41,758 nucleotides of DNA, taken from assembly GCA_964437445.1 (NCBI GenBank), contig CAYTGR010000045.1:1-41758 (forward strand). Direction: 5' to 3'. Shown one piece after another: positions 1 to 7,983 of the stretch; position 1 is the first letter of the stretch; every line of letters starts with the position of its first letter. Source of the DNA: CAYTGR01 sp964437445 (GTDB taxonomy: Bacteria > Chloroflexota > Anaerolineae > B4-G1 > SLSP01). The notes under the pieces are model-generated. The model was not told the DNA's origin. It saw nothing but the letters and a program-made list of their open reading frames with translations, and did not search any database. A program made the position numbers and the translations under genes.

Positions 1-14
1 AATAACAGGGAACC

Positions 15-1370
15 ATGCACGATTACGATGAACTCAATGTGACCTTAGCCCCGCCGGAGCGCGCGTTTCTGGTGGGAGTGGAATGGAAAAGCCAGCCAGC
101 GGGCAAATTCGCGCCGGCGGATTGGCCGGCCGTGGAATCATTGGCCGAGCTGGAGCAGCTGGCGCTCACTGCCGGGCTGGAGGTGGTCGGGCAGACCATC
201 CAAAAGCTGGAACGTCCTCACCCCGATACCTTCATCGGACGGGGCAAAGCGACCGAGATCGCCGAGACGTTACGGATGGCCGGCGCGAGTGTTGTCATCT
301 TTGATGACGAGCTCAAGCCAACTCACCAGCGCGAGCTGGAAGAAATCTTCGGCGACAAGATCAAGGTGCTGGACCGCACGGGCGTCATCTTGGATATTTT
401 CGCGCAACACGCCCACACCCGCGAAGGGGCGCTCCAGGTAGAGCTGGCGCAATACGAGTACCGCCTGCCGCGCCTCACGCAGATCTGGACGCAGCGGGCC
501 TTCACCCGCCAGGCCGGTGGTCAGGCCGGCGGGGCCGGGGGCGGCGTCGGCCTGCGTGGCCCCGGCGAGACCAAGCTGGAAATGGATCGCCGCGTCATTC
601 GCCAGCGGATTGCCCAGCTTAAGCGTGAGCTGGAGAACGTCCGCGCGCACCGCGCCCGCTATCGGGCCCAACGCCGCCGCAGCGGTATCCCGACTGTGGC
701 GCTCATCGGCTATACCAATGCCGGGAAATCCACGCTGCTCAATGCGCTCAGCGGCGCAGAGGTCTACGTTGCCGACCAGCTCTTCGCCACGTTGGATCCC
801 ACCACCCGCCGCGTGGAGCTGCCCGCCGGCACAGTCATCCTGGCGACCGACACCGTCGGCTTCATCCAAAAACTGCCCACGCAGCTGATCGCCGCCTTCC
901 GCGCGACCCTGGAGGAAGTGACGGAGGCCGATCTATTGCTGCATGTCATTGATGCCAGCCATCCCCGCGCGCTGGAACAAGCTCGCGCCGTCCGCGAGAC
1001 GTTAGAGGCCATCGGCGCGGCCGACCTGCCGTTGCTCAACGTCCTCAACAAGATTGACCGCCTGCCCGACCCGGAAGCGGCGCGCAGTGCCCTGGGCGAC
1101 CTGCCCGACAGCATCGCCATCTCGGCGCTCGGCCGGATCGGGCTGGAGACGCTCAAGGCACGGGTGGAGGAGGCACTGGAGGCGGAGATGATCCGGGTAA
1201 CACTGCTGATTCCCTTTGACCGCGGCGAGCTGGTCAACCTCTTCCATGAACGGGGCTTGCTGGAAAGCGAGGAACACACCGGTCAGGGGACCCGCCTCAC
1301 TGGGCGGCTGCCGCACGCACTCCTGCCGCAGTTTGAACCGTTCCGGCAGAAAACCAGAGACAAGGGATAA
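15..1370 (+). CDS. hflX: GTPase HflX
   Basis: 451-residue ribosome-associated GTPase of the HflX family, which in other bacteria splits stalled or hibernating 70S ribosomes. The N-terminal HflX domain (about residues 15-185) ends in a glycine-rich segment and the GPGETKLE motif. A basic coiled helix follows, then the G domain with G1 GYTNAGKST (about 232-240), G3 DTVGF (about 279) and G4 NKID (about 345). Length is normal for the family. The ATG at 15 has a purine-rich stretch (AACAGGGAA) just before it and the N-terminus looks complete. It is the first gene of the window, so its upstream context is unknown. A terminator-like hairpin lies about 180 bp downstream. Confidence 0.96.
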   Translation: MHDYDELNVTLAPPERAFLVGVEWKSQPAGKFAPADWPAVESLAELEQLALTAGLEVVGQTIQKLERPHPDTFIGRGKATEIAETLRMAGASVVIFDDELKPTHQRELEEIFGDKIKVLDRTGVILDIFAQHAHTREGALQVELAQYEYRLPRLTQIWTQRAFTRQAGGQAGGAGGGVGLRGPGETKLEMDRRVIRQRIAQLKRELENVRAHRARYRAQRRRSGIPTVALIGYTNAGKSTLLNALSGAEVYVADQLFATLDPTTRRVELPAGTVILATDTVGFIQKLPTQLIAAFRATLEEVTEADLLLHVIDASHPRALEQARAVRETLEAIGAADLPLLNVLNKIDRLPDPEAARSALGDLPDSIAISALGRIGLETLKARVEEALEAEMIRVTLLIPFDRGELVNLFHERGLLESEEHTGQGTRLTGRLPHALLPQFEPFRQKTRDKG

Positions 1371-1391
1371 CCGTAAAGTCGTACGCAAAGT

Positions 1392-1520
1392 CGCCAAGAC
1401 GCCAGGTAATCAGCGGACTTTTTGCAGGAAACCCTGGCGGGTCTGGCATCTTGGCGTGAAGATTCCGGGCTTTTGGCAAGAGACTCATTCGTGAGTCCAC
1501 TGCAAAAAGCCTGTTCCACC
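1392..1520. repeat. Composite inverted-repeat region after hflX
   Basis: The non-coding stretch between hflX and rlmE contains nested inverted repeats. CTTTTTGCAG (1418-1427) pairs with CTGCAAAAAG (1500-1509). GACTCATTCGTGAGTC (about 1482-1497) is a short hairpin. CGCCAAGACGCCAGG near 1393 is partly mirrored by CCTGGCGGGTCTGGCATCTTGGCG-like sequence near 1433-1456. No open frame of credible coding character covers it. It resembles a decayed palindromic intergenic element, not a gene. Confidence 0.5.
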
Positions 1521-1550
1521 GCCGAGACATGCAGAGACATTGATTTAAGG

Positions 1551-1574
1551 CTCAGCGTCTATGCGCTGAGTTTT
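1551..1574 (+). terminator. Possible hflX terminator hairpin
   Basis: CTCAGCG (1551-1557) and CGCTGAG (1564-1570) form a perfect 7-bp stem with a 6-nt loop, followed directly by TTTT. The U-tract is short and the hairpin sits about 180 bp after the hflX stop, so function as an intrinsic terminator is only probable. Confidence 0.4.
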
Positions 1575-1626
1575 GGCAGTAGAGTCATTCGTGTATTCGT
1601 GCATTCTATTCGTGGATGCGTGGATT

Positions 1627-2235
1627 ATGCCACACTGGCGCGAACAACAACAAAAGGATCCTTACTTCCGCAAGGCAAAGGCGGAAGGCTACCGGGCCCG
1701 CTCCGCCTACAAGCTGCTGCAAATCCAGGAGAAATTTCACCTCCTGCGGCCGGGCGGCGTGGTGGTGGATCTCGGCGCGGCGCCGGGTTCCTGGTCACAG
1801 GTCGCCGCCGGGATTGTCGGGGCGACCGGGCGCGTCGTGGCGCTGGACCTGCAAGAGATCGCGCCACTCCCCGGCGTCACCATCCTCCAGGGTGACATGA
1901 CCGACCCGGCAGTGCAGGCCCGCGTTGTGGACGCCGCCGGCGGCCGGGCCGACGTGGTGCTCAGCGACGCCGCGCCGTTCACCAGCGGCATCAAATTGCA
2001 GGATCAGGCTCGCTCGCTTACGCTGGCGCGCGCCGCGCTGGCGGTCGCCCAAACGCTACTCCGGCCTGGCGGGCACCTGGTCATTAAGATTTTTGAAGGG
2101 CCGGACCTGCCCGCTTTCCTCAAAGAGGTCCAACAGCGCTTTCAATCGGCCCGCATCCATGCCCCTGCCGCCTCCCGACAGGAAAGCAAGGAAACGTTTA
2201 TCATAGCGCAGGGCTACCGGGGAGGCGCAACGTGA
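1627..2235 (+). CDS. rlmE: 23S rRNA (uridine-2'-O)-methyltransferase RlmE (FtsJ/RrmJ)
   Basis: 202-residue SAM-dependent methyltransferase that modifies U2552 of 23S rRNA in E. coli. Recognisable elements are the N-terminal YRARSAYKL (catalytic Lys), the SAM-binding DLGAAPGSW loop, LSDAAP (catalytic Asp), VIKIFEG (catalytic Lys) and KETFI (final Glu), so the full K-D-K-E tetrad is present. The reading frame is open from 1573, but those 18 codons are encoded by an ATTCGTG-type intergenic repeat. The ATG at 1627 gives MPHWREQQQKDPYF, the normal family N-terminus, and is the chosen start even though no clear Shine-Dalgarno is visible. The stop overlaps the GTG start of the next gene by 4 bp, implying translational coupling. 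Confidence 0.95.
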   Translation: MPHWREQQQKDPYFRKAKAEGYRARSAYKLLQIQEKFHLLRPGGVVVDLGAAPGSWSQVAAGIVGATGRVVALDLQEIAPLPGVTILQGDMTDPAVQARVVDAAGGRADVVLSDAAPFTSGIKLQDQARSLTLARAALAVAQTLLRPGGHLVIKIFEGPDLPAFLKEVQQRFQSARIHAPAASRQESKETFIIAQGYRGGAT

Positions 2236-3164
2236 AACAAGCCACGCCAAACGCCAAACGTCAAAAAAGACCGCATGGACCAAGCGGCGGATGGAGTATT
2301 TTAGGGTGTTTCCTGCTCCTGTTAGCGACGGCGCAGCCCCTTCTGGCCGAGAGTCCCCCGCCGCCGGCTGACCCTGTGACGGCGGCATTGCAAGCCGACC
2401 CGGCGCTGCGCGAGCTGCTCTGCGCGCCCGATCCGGCAATACCGCTCACAGCGGGACAGCTTGTTGCGCCCATTCTGCTCTACCACCACGTCGGCAACGC
2501 TGGCCTGGAAGGAAGTCAGTCCACTCGTTTTGACGTGACGGCCGCCGGATTTGAAACCCAGCTGGCGCTCCTGCAACAGCTGGGCTATCAAAGCCTGACC
2601 GTCAGTCAGCTGGCCGCCGCTTTACGCGGTGAATCCTCGCTGCCCCCCCGCCCAATCGCCCTCACCTTTGACGACGCCTGGGCCAATCAGTACACCACCG
2701 CTTTCCCGCTGTTGCAAAAATATGGTATGACGGCCACTTTCTACGTCCCCAGCCGTTACCCCGGTGCGAGATCCACGCTCAGCTGGGACCAGCTGCGCGA
2801 AATGAACCAGGCCGGTATGGAAATTGGCTCGCACACGCGCACGCACCGCTGGGAACCGGCCGCCTGGGGGCAGGTAGCGCTCTCCAAAAGTGAGCTGGAA
2901 GCCCAGCTGGGCATCTCGGTCACCACCTTCTCCTATCCCTACGGCCTCGTGAAATATGCCGATTTGGTGCAGAAGGCCGGCTACACCTCCGCCGTCGCCG
3001 TCAGCGGCACAGCCATCCAGAACCCGGCGCAACCATGGGCCCTGCGGCGCATTGAGATCAGCGGACGTGATACCCTGGCGACCTTCATCCGTCGTCTGCC
3101 CTGGCGGGGACAAGGCACCAGCCTGTGCCCGGTCCCCCCCGACACCTCACCACCCAAAGAATGA
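2232..3164 (+). CDS. Secreted polysaccharide deacetylase (NodB/CE4 family)
   Basis: 310-residue protein with a basic N-terminus and a hydrophobic segment (about residues 20-40, LGCFLLLLATAQPLLAES) that fits a Sec signal peptide or N-terminal anchor. The NodB homology domain covers about residues 75-290. The metal-binding motif 1 is TFDD (about residue 142) and motif 2 is SHTRTHRW (H-x3-H, about 198). A conserved SYPYG motif lies at about 233. It probably removes acetyl groups from an extracellular or cell-wall polysaccharide. The GTG start has the Shine-Dalgarno GGAGGC 5 nt upstream and overlaps the rlmE stop. The substrate cannot be told from sequence. Confidence 0.9.
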   Translation: MKQATPNAKRQKRPHGPSGGWSILGCFLLLLATAQPLLAESPPPPADPVTAALQADPALRELLCAPDPAIPLTAGQLVAPILLYHHVGNAGLEGSQSTRFDVTAAGFETQLALLQQLGYQSLTVSQLAAALRGESSLPPRPIALTFDDAWANQYTTAFPLLQKYGMTATFYVPSRYPGARSTLSWDQLREMNQAGMEIGSHTRTHRWEPAAWGQVALSKSELEAQLGISVTTFSYPYGLVKYADLVQKAGYTSAVAVSGTAIQNPAQPWALRRIEISGRDTLATFIRRLPWRGQGTSLCPVPPDTSPPKE

Positions 3165-3254
3165 CCTGCCAAGTCTCTCATTTAATAAACTTCGCTGCGC
3201 ACTCAGCGGTAAGATCCTTTGGGCAGTGGAGTTATTTTTACAGCAGGGGGTAGT

Positions 3255-5981
3255 GTGATTCCCGAAGAGCTCCATCTCCGCAATTTCCTCTCCCACCGCG
3301 CGACCGACCTGGATCTGCGCGGCATCCACCTGGCCGCGCTCGTCGGCGAGAACGGCGCGGGCAAATCTTCATTGCTGGACGCCATCACCTGGGCAGTCTG
3401 GGGCCGCTCGCGCACGGCTTACGGCTTAGAGGAAAATCTCATCTATCATGGCGAGTCGGCCGTGGAGGTGGAATTCACGTTCCGGATGCCCTACCAGGGT
3501 GGCGACGAGCGCCGTTTCCGCATCCTCCGCCGCCGTGAAGTCCATGGCCGCCGTTCTGCCAACAGCCTGCTGGATTTCCAGGTGCAGAGCGAGCAGAACT
3601 GGCGCACACTCAACGCCGATTCCATCCGCGACACGCAGGCCCGTATCATCCAGCAACTGGGGTTGGATTACGATACCTTCATCAATTCCGCGTATCTGCG
3701 CCAGGGTCACGCTGACGAGTTCACCGTTCAGACGCCGGCCAACCGCAAGCGCGTGCTCAGCCTCATCTTAGGGCTGGAGCGCTGGGCGGATTACAGCGAA
3801 CAGGTGAAAAAGCGGCTTGCCGAAGTCCAGGGACAGGCCAAAGAGCTGGAGCGTCGTCTGACCGATACCGAGGCGGAGCTCGCCCGGCGGCCAGAGCACG
3901 AAGCAGCGCTGGCCCAGGCCGAGGCCGCCGCTCAGGAGGTCGCGGCGCGGCTGCAGGCGGTCCAGCAAGAGGCCGAAGCGCTGGCGCGCCTCCAGGAGCA
4001 GGCCGCCGCGCTCCAACGGCAATTAGCGGACCTGGAACGGCGGCTCAAACAGGAAGAGGAGCGACAGAACGCCCTGCAAGGAGAAATGTCCAGCCACCAG
4101 CGGCGGCTGGCGGATTACCAGGAGCGGATCGCCCAGGCGGAAGCCATTGAGGGCCGTTATCGCACTTATCAGGCGACGCTCGCCGAAGAGCGCGCCTGGG
4201 GGGAGCGACTAAGCCAGGCAGCCCGGCTGCAAACCGCCAAAGCCGAAGCCGAACGTGCCATCGCCCAGGCGGCCGAGGCACTTGCACGCCAGGCGCAGAC
4301 CATAGAACGCGAAGAGAGCCGTTTTGAGCGGCTTATCGCCGACCAACGCGCCCGGCTGGATAAAGCCCTCGGCGACCTCCGGGGCCAGCTGCGGGCCCAG
4401 GAGGAGCGCCTGGCCGGCGCAACGCTCGCGGCCGAGCTGGCCGAAGCTCAAGCGCGGCTGGCAGCCCTGGAACGGCTGGCCGAGGAACTGGAACAGACGC
4501 GCACCATCGTCCACGAAGCCGAAGTGGAAAACAGCCGCCTGACCGAGCGCAACCGCCAGCTAAAAGCCCTGATGAACGAAACCAAGGCCAACCTGGACAC
4601 ACTGGCGGAAGCCGGAGCGGTCTGCCCGCTTTGCCGCCAGCCGCTTACCGAGGAGCACCGCGTGCGCCTGCTGGCCGAACTCCAGGCAGAGGGAACGGCC
4701 ATGGGCGACGAGTTCCGGGCCAACCTCGCCCGCAGCCAGGTGCTGGCCGAACAAAAAACCACGCTCCAGGGCCAGCTGCGCGAGTGGGAACGCGCGCTCC
4801 AGGAGCGGCCACGCCGCGAACAGGCAGTCGCGCGGTTACATCAGCAAGTGGAACAGGGCGAGGCGGCTCGCCAACGCGCAGAGCAACTCCGCGCCCAGGC
4901 CGGTGAATTGCAGGCCCAGCTGGACCACGAGGCCTACGCCGCCGCCGAGCGGGAAACGCTGGCCCGGCTCCGGGCTGAGCGCGCCGCGCTCCAGGCCCGG
5001 CTGGAAGAAAACGATTACGCGGCCGAGGAACGCGCTGCACTCGCCGCTGTCCTGGCTGACCTGAGCGCACTCGGTTACGACGCCGCCGCGCACGAGCAGG
5101 TGAAAGCCCAGATGCGCGCACTGGCCCCGGCCGAAGAGGAGTACCGCGAGCTGGAAAAGGCCCGCGTCGGTATCCAGGGCGAAGAAGAGGCGCTGAAGCG
5201 ACTGGCTCAGGAACTTGCCGCCCAGACCGCTCGCCGGGCCGAAATAGAGACCGCACACGCAGCCCAGACCGCCGCCCTGGAAGCCCTCCGGCCCCAGCTG
5301 GCCCAGGCTCCCCGCATCAACCAGGCCTTGAACGAAGCGCGCCAGGCCGAAGCGAACGCCCGGCAGCGCGTCGGCGCGGCCCGCCAGAACCTGGCCGCCC
5401 TCCAGACGCTGGAAACACGCTTAGGAGAGCTCCGCCGCAGCCGGGAATCCTTGAATCGGCGCAGCGCCATTCTCACTGAGCTGCGCGACGCCTTCAGTGT
5501 CAACGGGGTCCCGGCGATGATCATTGACCACACCCTGCCGGCGTTAGAACGAGAGGCCAATCGTATCCTGGAGCAGCTGACCGGCGGGCGAATGCACATC
5601 CGCTTTGAGACTCAGCGGCAGACCAAAACCGGTGGCCTGCACGAGACCTTAGACATCATCATCAGCGATGAGAAAGGGACACGGCCCTACGAGAATTTCT
5701 CCGGCGGGGAACAGTTCCGGGCGAATTTCGCCATCCGGGTCGCCCTTTCGCGCCTGCTGGCGCAGCGCTCGGGCGTCCGGCTACGGTCGCTCTTTGTGGA
5801 TGAGGGCTTCGGTGCCCTGGATGCCGAGGGCCGGCGTCGCCTGGTAGAGGCAGTTAAAGCCGTACAAGATGAGTTTGACCTGATCCTGGTCATTACCCAC
5901 ATTGAAGAAATGCAGGATGCCTTCCCCAGCCGCATCCAGGTGACCAAAACAGAGGCCGGCTCGCAGGTAGAGCTGCTCTAA
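3255..5981 (+). CDS. sbcC: Rad50/SbcC-type DNA repair ATPase
   Basis: 908-residue SMC-like exonuclease subunit that acts with an SbcD/Mre11 nuclease on DNA ends and hairpins. It has an N-terminal ABC half with Walker A GENGAGKSS (about residue 30) and two very long Gln/Glu/Ala/Arg-rich coiled-coil arms. A zinc hook VCPLCRQPL (C-x2-C, about 456) lies near the middle. The C-terminal ABC half has signature FSGGEQ (about 814) and Walker B LFVDEGFGALD (about 844). An in-frame ATG lies at 3219, but GTG 3255 has the Shine-Dalgarno CAGGGGG at a good distance and gives the family N-terminus (IPEELHLRNFLSH). No sbcD partner lies within the window. Confidence 0.93.
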   Translation: MIPEELHLRNFLSHRATDLDLRGIHLAALVGENGAGKSSLLDAITWAVWGRSRTAYGLEENLIYHGESAVEVEFTFRMPYQGGDERRFRILRRREVHGRRSANSLLDFQVQSEQNWRTLNADSIRDTQARIIQQLGLDYDTFINSAYLRQGHADEFTVQTPANRKRVLSLILGLERWADYSEQVKKRLAEVQGQAKELERRLTDTEAELARRPEHEAALAQAEAAAQEVAARLQAVQQEAEALARLQEQAAALQRQLADLERRLKQEEERQNALQGEMSSHQRRLADYQERIAQAEAIEGRYRTYQATLAEERAWGERLSQAARLQTAKAEAERAIAQAAEALARQAQTIEREESRFERLIADQRARLDKALGDLRGQLRAQEERLAGATLAAELAEAQARLAALERLAEELEQTRTIVHEAEVENSRLTERNRQLKALMNETKANLDTLAEAGAVCPLCRQPLTEEHRVRLLAELQAEGTAMGDEFRANLARSQVLAEQKTTLQGQLREWERALQERPRREQAVARLHQQVEQGEAARQRAEQLRAQAGELQAQLDHEAYAAAERETLARLRAERAALQARLEENDYAAEERAALAAVLADLSALGYDAAAHEQVKAQMRALAPAEEEYRELEKARVGIQGEEEALKRLAQELAAQTARRAEIETAHAAQTAALEALRPQLAQAPRINQALNEARQAEANARQRVGAARQNLAALQTLETRLGELRRSRESLNRRSAILTELRDAFSVNGVPAMIIDHTLPALEREANRILEQLTGGRMHIRFETQRQTKTGGLHETLDIIISDEKGTRPYENFSGGEQFRANFAIRVALSRLLAQRSGVRLRSLFVDEGFGALDAEGRRRLVEAVKAVQDEFDLILVITHIEEMQDAFPSRIQVTKTEAGSQVELL

Positions 5982-5995
5982 ACGGACGATAGACG

Positions 5996-6037
5996 CTTTA
6001 CGTTTCACGCTTCACGCTTCACGTTTCACGTTTCACG
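5996..6037. repeat. Heptamer tandem array (YTTCACG)x6
   Basis: Six consecutive 7-bp units, CTTTACG then TTTCACG or CTTCACG five times, fill almost the whole gap between the convergent sbcC and Crp/Fnr genes. The same unit forms another array at 11415-11456. Confidence 0.9.
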
Positions 6038-6038
6038 A

Positions 6039-6776
6039 TCACTCCTGCTCCACCACAATAATCCAGCCGCCCTCCATCCGGATTTTGCCCTGCTGGCGCA
6101 GGCGGACCAGTGCCCGATTGATGCTTTCCCGGCTGGTGCCGACCAGCGTCGCCAGCTCTTGTTGGGTCATCGGGACCATGATTTGCAGGCCGTCGGAGAC
6201 AGGGCGCCCGGCCCAGTGGGCCAGCTTCTCCAGGTGATGCATCAGCCGCTCCGGCACCGGCAGCAACGCCAGATCGCCCGCCTCGGCAGTTGCGTGGCGC
6301 AGGCGCGCGCTCAGCGTGGCTAACAGTTTGAGCGCCAGGTCGGGGCTTTTCTGGAGGCAGTGGATCAAAGATTCGCGGTTCAACTCCAGCGTCCAGGTCT
6401 CCTCCAGCGCCTCCACGTTGGCCGAGCGGGGCAGGTCCTCAAAGATCGCCATTTCCCCCACGATCTCGCCCGGCCCTAAAATCCGCACCGAGAGCTCACG
6501 GCCATCTTCACCGATGACAAAGACCCGAACTCTTCCCCGTTGAATGACATGACAGGTCACACCCGACGCCCCCTGGCGCATGATCGTCTCGCCGGTTTTA
6601 AAGTGACAGCGGGTCGCCTCGCCTACCAGACAGCGCAGAGTTGCCTCGTTGAGGTTGTGAAAGAGGGCCAACGATTGCAGCGCTTTCCAGTCATCCATCG
6701 GTCTGTTCCACCGATTATTATTGTAACCGACCTTCACGGTACCGTCAATGCGTGGTCTCGTTTGCAAACTCTCCAT
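6039..6776 (-). CDS. Crp/Fnr-family transcriptional regulator
   Basis: 245-residue regulator. A cyclic-nucleotide-binding-like beta-barrel domain covers about residues 30-145 (LFHNLNEATLRCLVGEA, then GETIMRQG, PGEIVGEMAIFEDLPRSANVEA). A long dimerisation helix and a Crp-type winged HTH follow (TQQELATLVGTSRESINRAL, about residues 195-215). No N-terminal cysteine cluster is seen, so an FNR-like iron-sulphur sensor is unlikely; the ligand is unknown. ATG 6776 is preferred because GGAGG sits 6 nt upstream; a GTG at 6791 would include this ribosome site in the protein, and an internal ATG at 6698 is possible. It lies 28 bp downstream of the DUF3307 gene and is probably co-transcribed with it. Confidence 0.9.
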   Translation of the reverse strand: MESLQTRPRIDGTVKVGYNNNRWNRPMDDWKALQSLALFHNLNEATLRCLVGEATRCHFKTGETIMRQGASGVTCHVIQRGRVRVFVIGEDGRELSVRILGPGEIVGEMAIFEDLPRSANVEALEETWTLELNRESLIHCLQKSPDLALKLLATLSARLRHATAEAGDLALLPVPERLMHHLEKLAHWAGRPVSDGLQIMVPMTQQELATLVGTSRESINRALVRLRQQGKIRMEGGWIIVVEQE

Positions 6777-6804
6777 GGCACACCTCCGCACACTTCGGCA
6801 GACT

Positions 6805-7512
6805 TCACAGCATCCGCAGGAACAATCCTACCACCACCGCCAGCGCGACCCCCAGCAACGTCTCCAGCCAGCTGCCGGTGGGACGGACCAGGAGCGCAAC
6901 CCCCTCCTCACGCACCTGGATGGAGGCCAGGCGGCGCGGCAGCAATACCACCGGAATCAGGAACGGTTGTCCCAGGACCACGCTGGTGGCGATGACCACT
7001 CGCTCTGCCATCGGGCCGTACTTCTCACCCAGCCCGAGCCGGGGCGCAGCCTCCGGTCCCCAAATGCCGCGCACGACGAAGCGCAGGAGCACCCAGGCTG
7101 GCTGCGCCAGTAACAGATACCCGGCTGCGTAGAGGATGACCTCGCGATTCAGCGGCAGCCCGAGCGCGGTCAACCCGGCCTGCCAGGGGTCACCGCCCGC
7201 GGCCACGGCCAGCCCGATCACACCCAGGTGCGCAACCTGGTCCAACAGATACCAGACCATCTCCCAGCTCGTGCGTTTGGGATGGAGCAATCGCGCGCGC
7301 ACCACGTCAATGGCCGTGTGCGTTGCCCCGATCAAGAGGGCGTAGGGCCACCAGGTCGGCTCAGCCAGTAGCGCCAGGAGCAGCGTGACCGCGGTGACAA
7401 TCCCGCCGTGGGCCACCACACCCCACAGCGAGCGCATCTTCAAGCGAGCCAGGCCATCCCATTGAAACACGTAATCTCCCAACAAATGCGCCAGCAGCAT
7501 CAGGTAGACCAT
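6805..7512 (-). CDS. DUF3307 integral membrane protein
   Basis: 235-residue hydrophobic protein. The N-terminus (LLAHLLGDYVFQ, then GVVAHGGIVTAV) matches the DUF3307 family, in which a conserved H-xx-GDY motif lies in the first membrane helix. About six hydrophobic segments run through the protein (residues 1-15, 30-50, 55-75, 90-110, 125-145, 215-233). Function is unknown. The start ATG has GAGGAGG 8 nt upstream. It is the first gene of a two-gene unit with the Crp/Fnr regulator, transcribed from the promoter at 7576-7604. Confidence 0.82.
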   Translation of the reverse strand: MVYLMLLAHLLGDYVFQWDGLARLKMRSLWGVVAHGGIVTAVTLLLALLAEPTWWPYALLIGATHTAIDVVRARLLHPKRTSWEMVWYLLDQVAHLGVIGLAVAAGGDPWQAGLTALGLPLNREVILYAAGYLLLAQPAWVLLRFVVRGIWGPEAAPRLGLGEKYGPMAERVVIATSVVLGQPFLIPVVLLPRRLASIQVREEGVALLVRPTGSWLETLLGVALAVVVGLFLRML

Positions 7513-7575
7513 GTGACACCTCCTCGCGTTAATCAGGAATGTCGTTAGCTGGATGATTTCCTTACTTCTGATCTC

Positions 7576-7604
7576 AGTATACCCGCTCAGTTAGTCTCTA
7601 ACAA
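7576..7604 (-). promoter_or_regulatory. Sigma-70-type promoter of the DUF3307-crp operon
   Basis: Read on the minus strand: -35 TTGTTA (7604-7599), a 17-bp spacer, and -10 TATACT (7581-7576). The expected start of transcription is near 7569, about 57 nt before the DUF3307 ATG. A second palindrome, GTTAG-N3-CTAAC (7590-7602), overlaps the -35 and spacer. Confidence 0.65.
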
Positions 7605-7616
7605 TGACGTACATCA
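7605..7616. promoter_or_regulatory. Candidate Crp/Fnr operator at -41.5
   Basis: TGACGTACATCA is a near-perfect palindrome (TGA-N-GTAC-N-TCA) whose centre (7610.5) falls about 41.5 bp upstream of the predicted transcription start. That is the class II activator position known for Crp and Fnr. The extended flank reads TGTGATGTACGTCATTG on the minus strand, with the TGTGA half-site of Crp. Confidence 0.5.
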
Positions 7617-7676
7617 CACCAGCTGTCTCTCCGGTCCTGGGCACTGGGGCGCACACGGGGGGTGGGATAAAATTTA

Positions 7677-7717
7677 AGGGGATCTTGCGCCCGGCTCTGC
7701 CGTGCACAAAATCCCCT
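7677..7717. repeat. Hairpin repeat, family AGGGGATTTTG, copy 1
   Basis: AGGGGATCTTGCGC (7677-7690) and GCACAAAATCCCCT (7704-7717) pair at 12 of 14 positions across a 13-nt loop. A closely related but perfect hairpin is at 23665-23712. No gene on the plus strand ends just upstream, so it is not an obvious terminator here. Confidence 0.6.
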
Positions 7718-7751
7718 CTTGCTCATTTACCTTCTTCCATGAGACATAAGA

Positions 7752-7888
7752 CATGAAAGCCGGTTTTGACCGCTAAGGCGTAGAGTCGCGCAGGATGGCC
7801 CCGCCTGCCAGAGCTAATTTCGGATTTGGGATTTCAGATTTCGGATTTGCCTACACAACTCGCGACCTCTGTAAATCCGGCTTTCATG
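7752..7888. repeat. Terminal-inverted-repeat (MITE-like) element, copy A
   Basis: 137 bp bounded by perfect 12-bp inverted ends CATGAAAGCCGG (7752-7763) and CCGGCTTTCATG (7877-7888). Its interior holds a heptamer run based on ATTTCGG (about 7816-7850). Positions 7782-7888 match the region 13951-14088 in inverse orientation. No open frame fits a transposase, so it would be non-autonomous if mobile. Confidence 0.6.
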
Positions 7889-7910
7889 GAAGGACGGGCG
7901 CTCTCTCACC

Positions 7911-7983
7911 GCCATTCCGCCATTCCGCCATTCCGCCATTTGCCATTCGCTATTTGCTATTCGCCATTCGCCATTCGCTATTA
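7911..7983. repeat. Octamer/heptamer tandem array (GCCATTC)n
   Basis: Three GCCATTCC octamers are followed by about seven heptamers (GCCATTT, GCCATTC, GCTATTT, GCTATTC, GCCATTC, GCCATTC, GCTATTA). The array runs right up to, and by 3 bp into, the glmS stop codon. Confidence 0.85.

Noticed and set aside
1573..1626. Upstream extension of rlmE
   Set aside because: The 18 codons come from an ATTCGTG-type intergenic repeat and precede the conserved family N-terminus.
4645..5258. Long minus-strand open frames inside sbcC
   Set aside because: Arg/Pro/Ala-rich composition typical of antisense frames of a GC-rich coiled-coil gene.
5996..6037. CRISPR-like repeats
   Set aside because: The units are 7 bp without spacers, so these are short tandem repeats, not a CRISPR array.
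6039..6776. Oxygen-sensing FNR proper
   Set aside because: No N-terminal cysteine cluster for a [4Fe-4S] centre is visible.
7752..7888. Complete insertion sequence
   Set aside because: Inverted ends exist but no transposase frame is inside or beside it.
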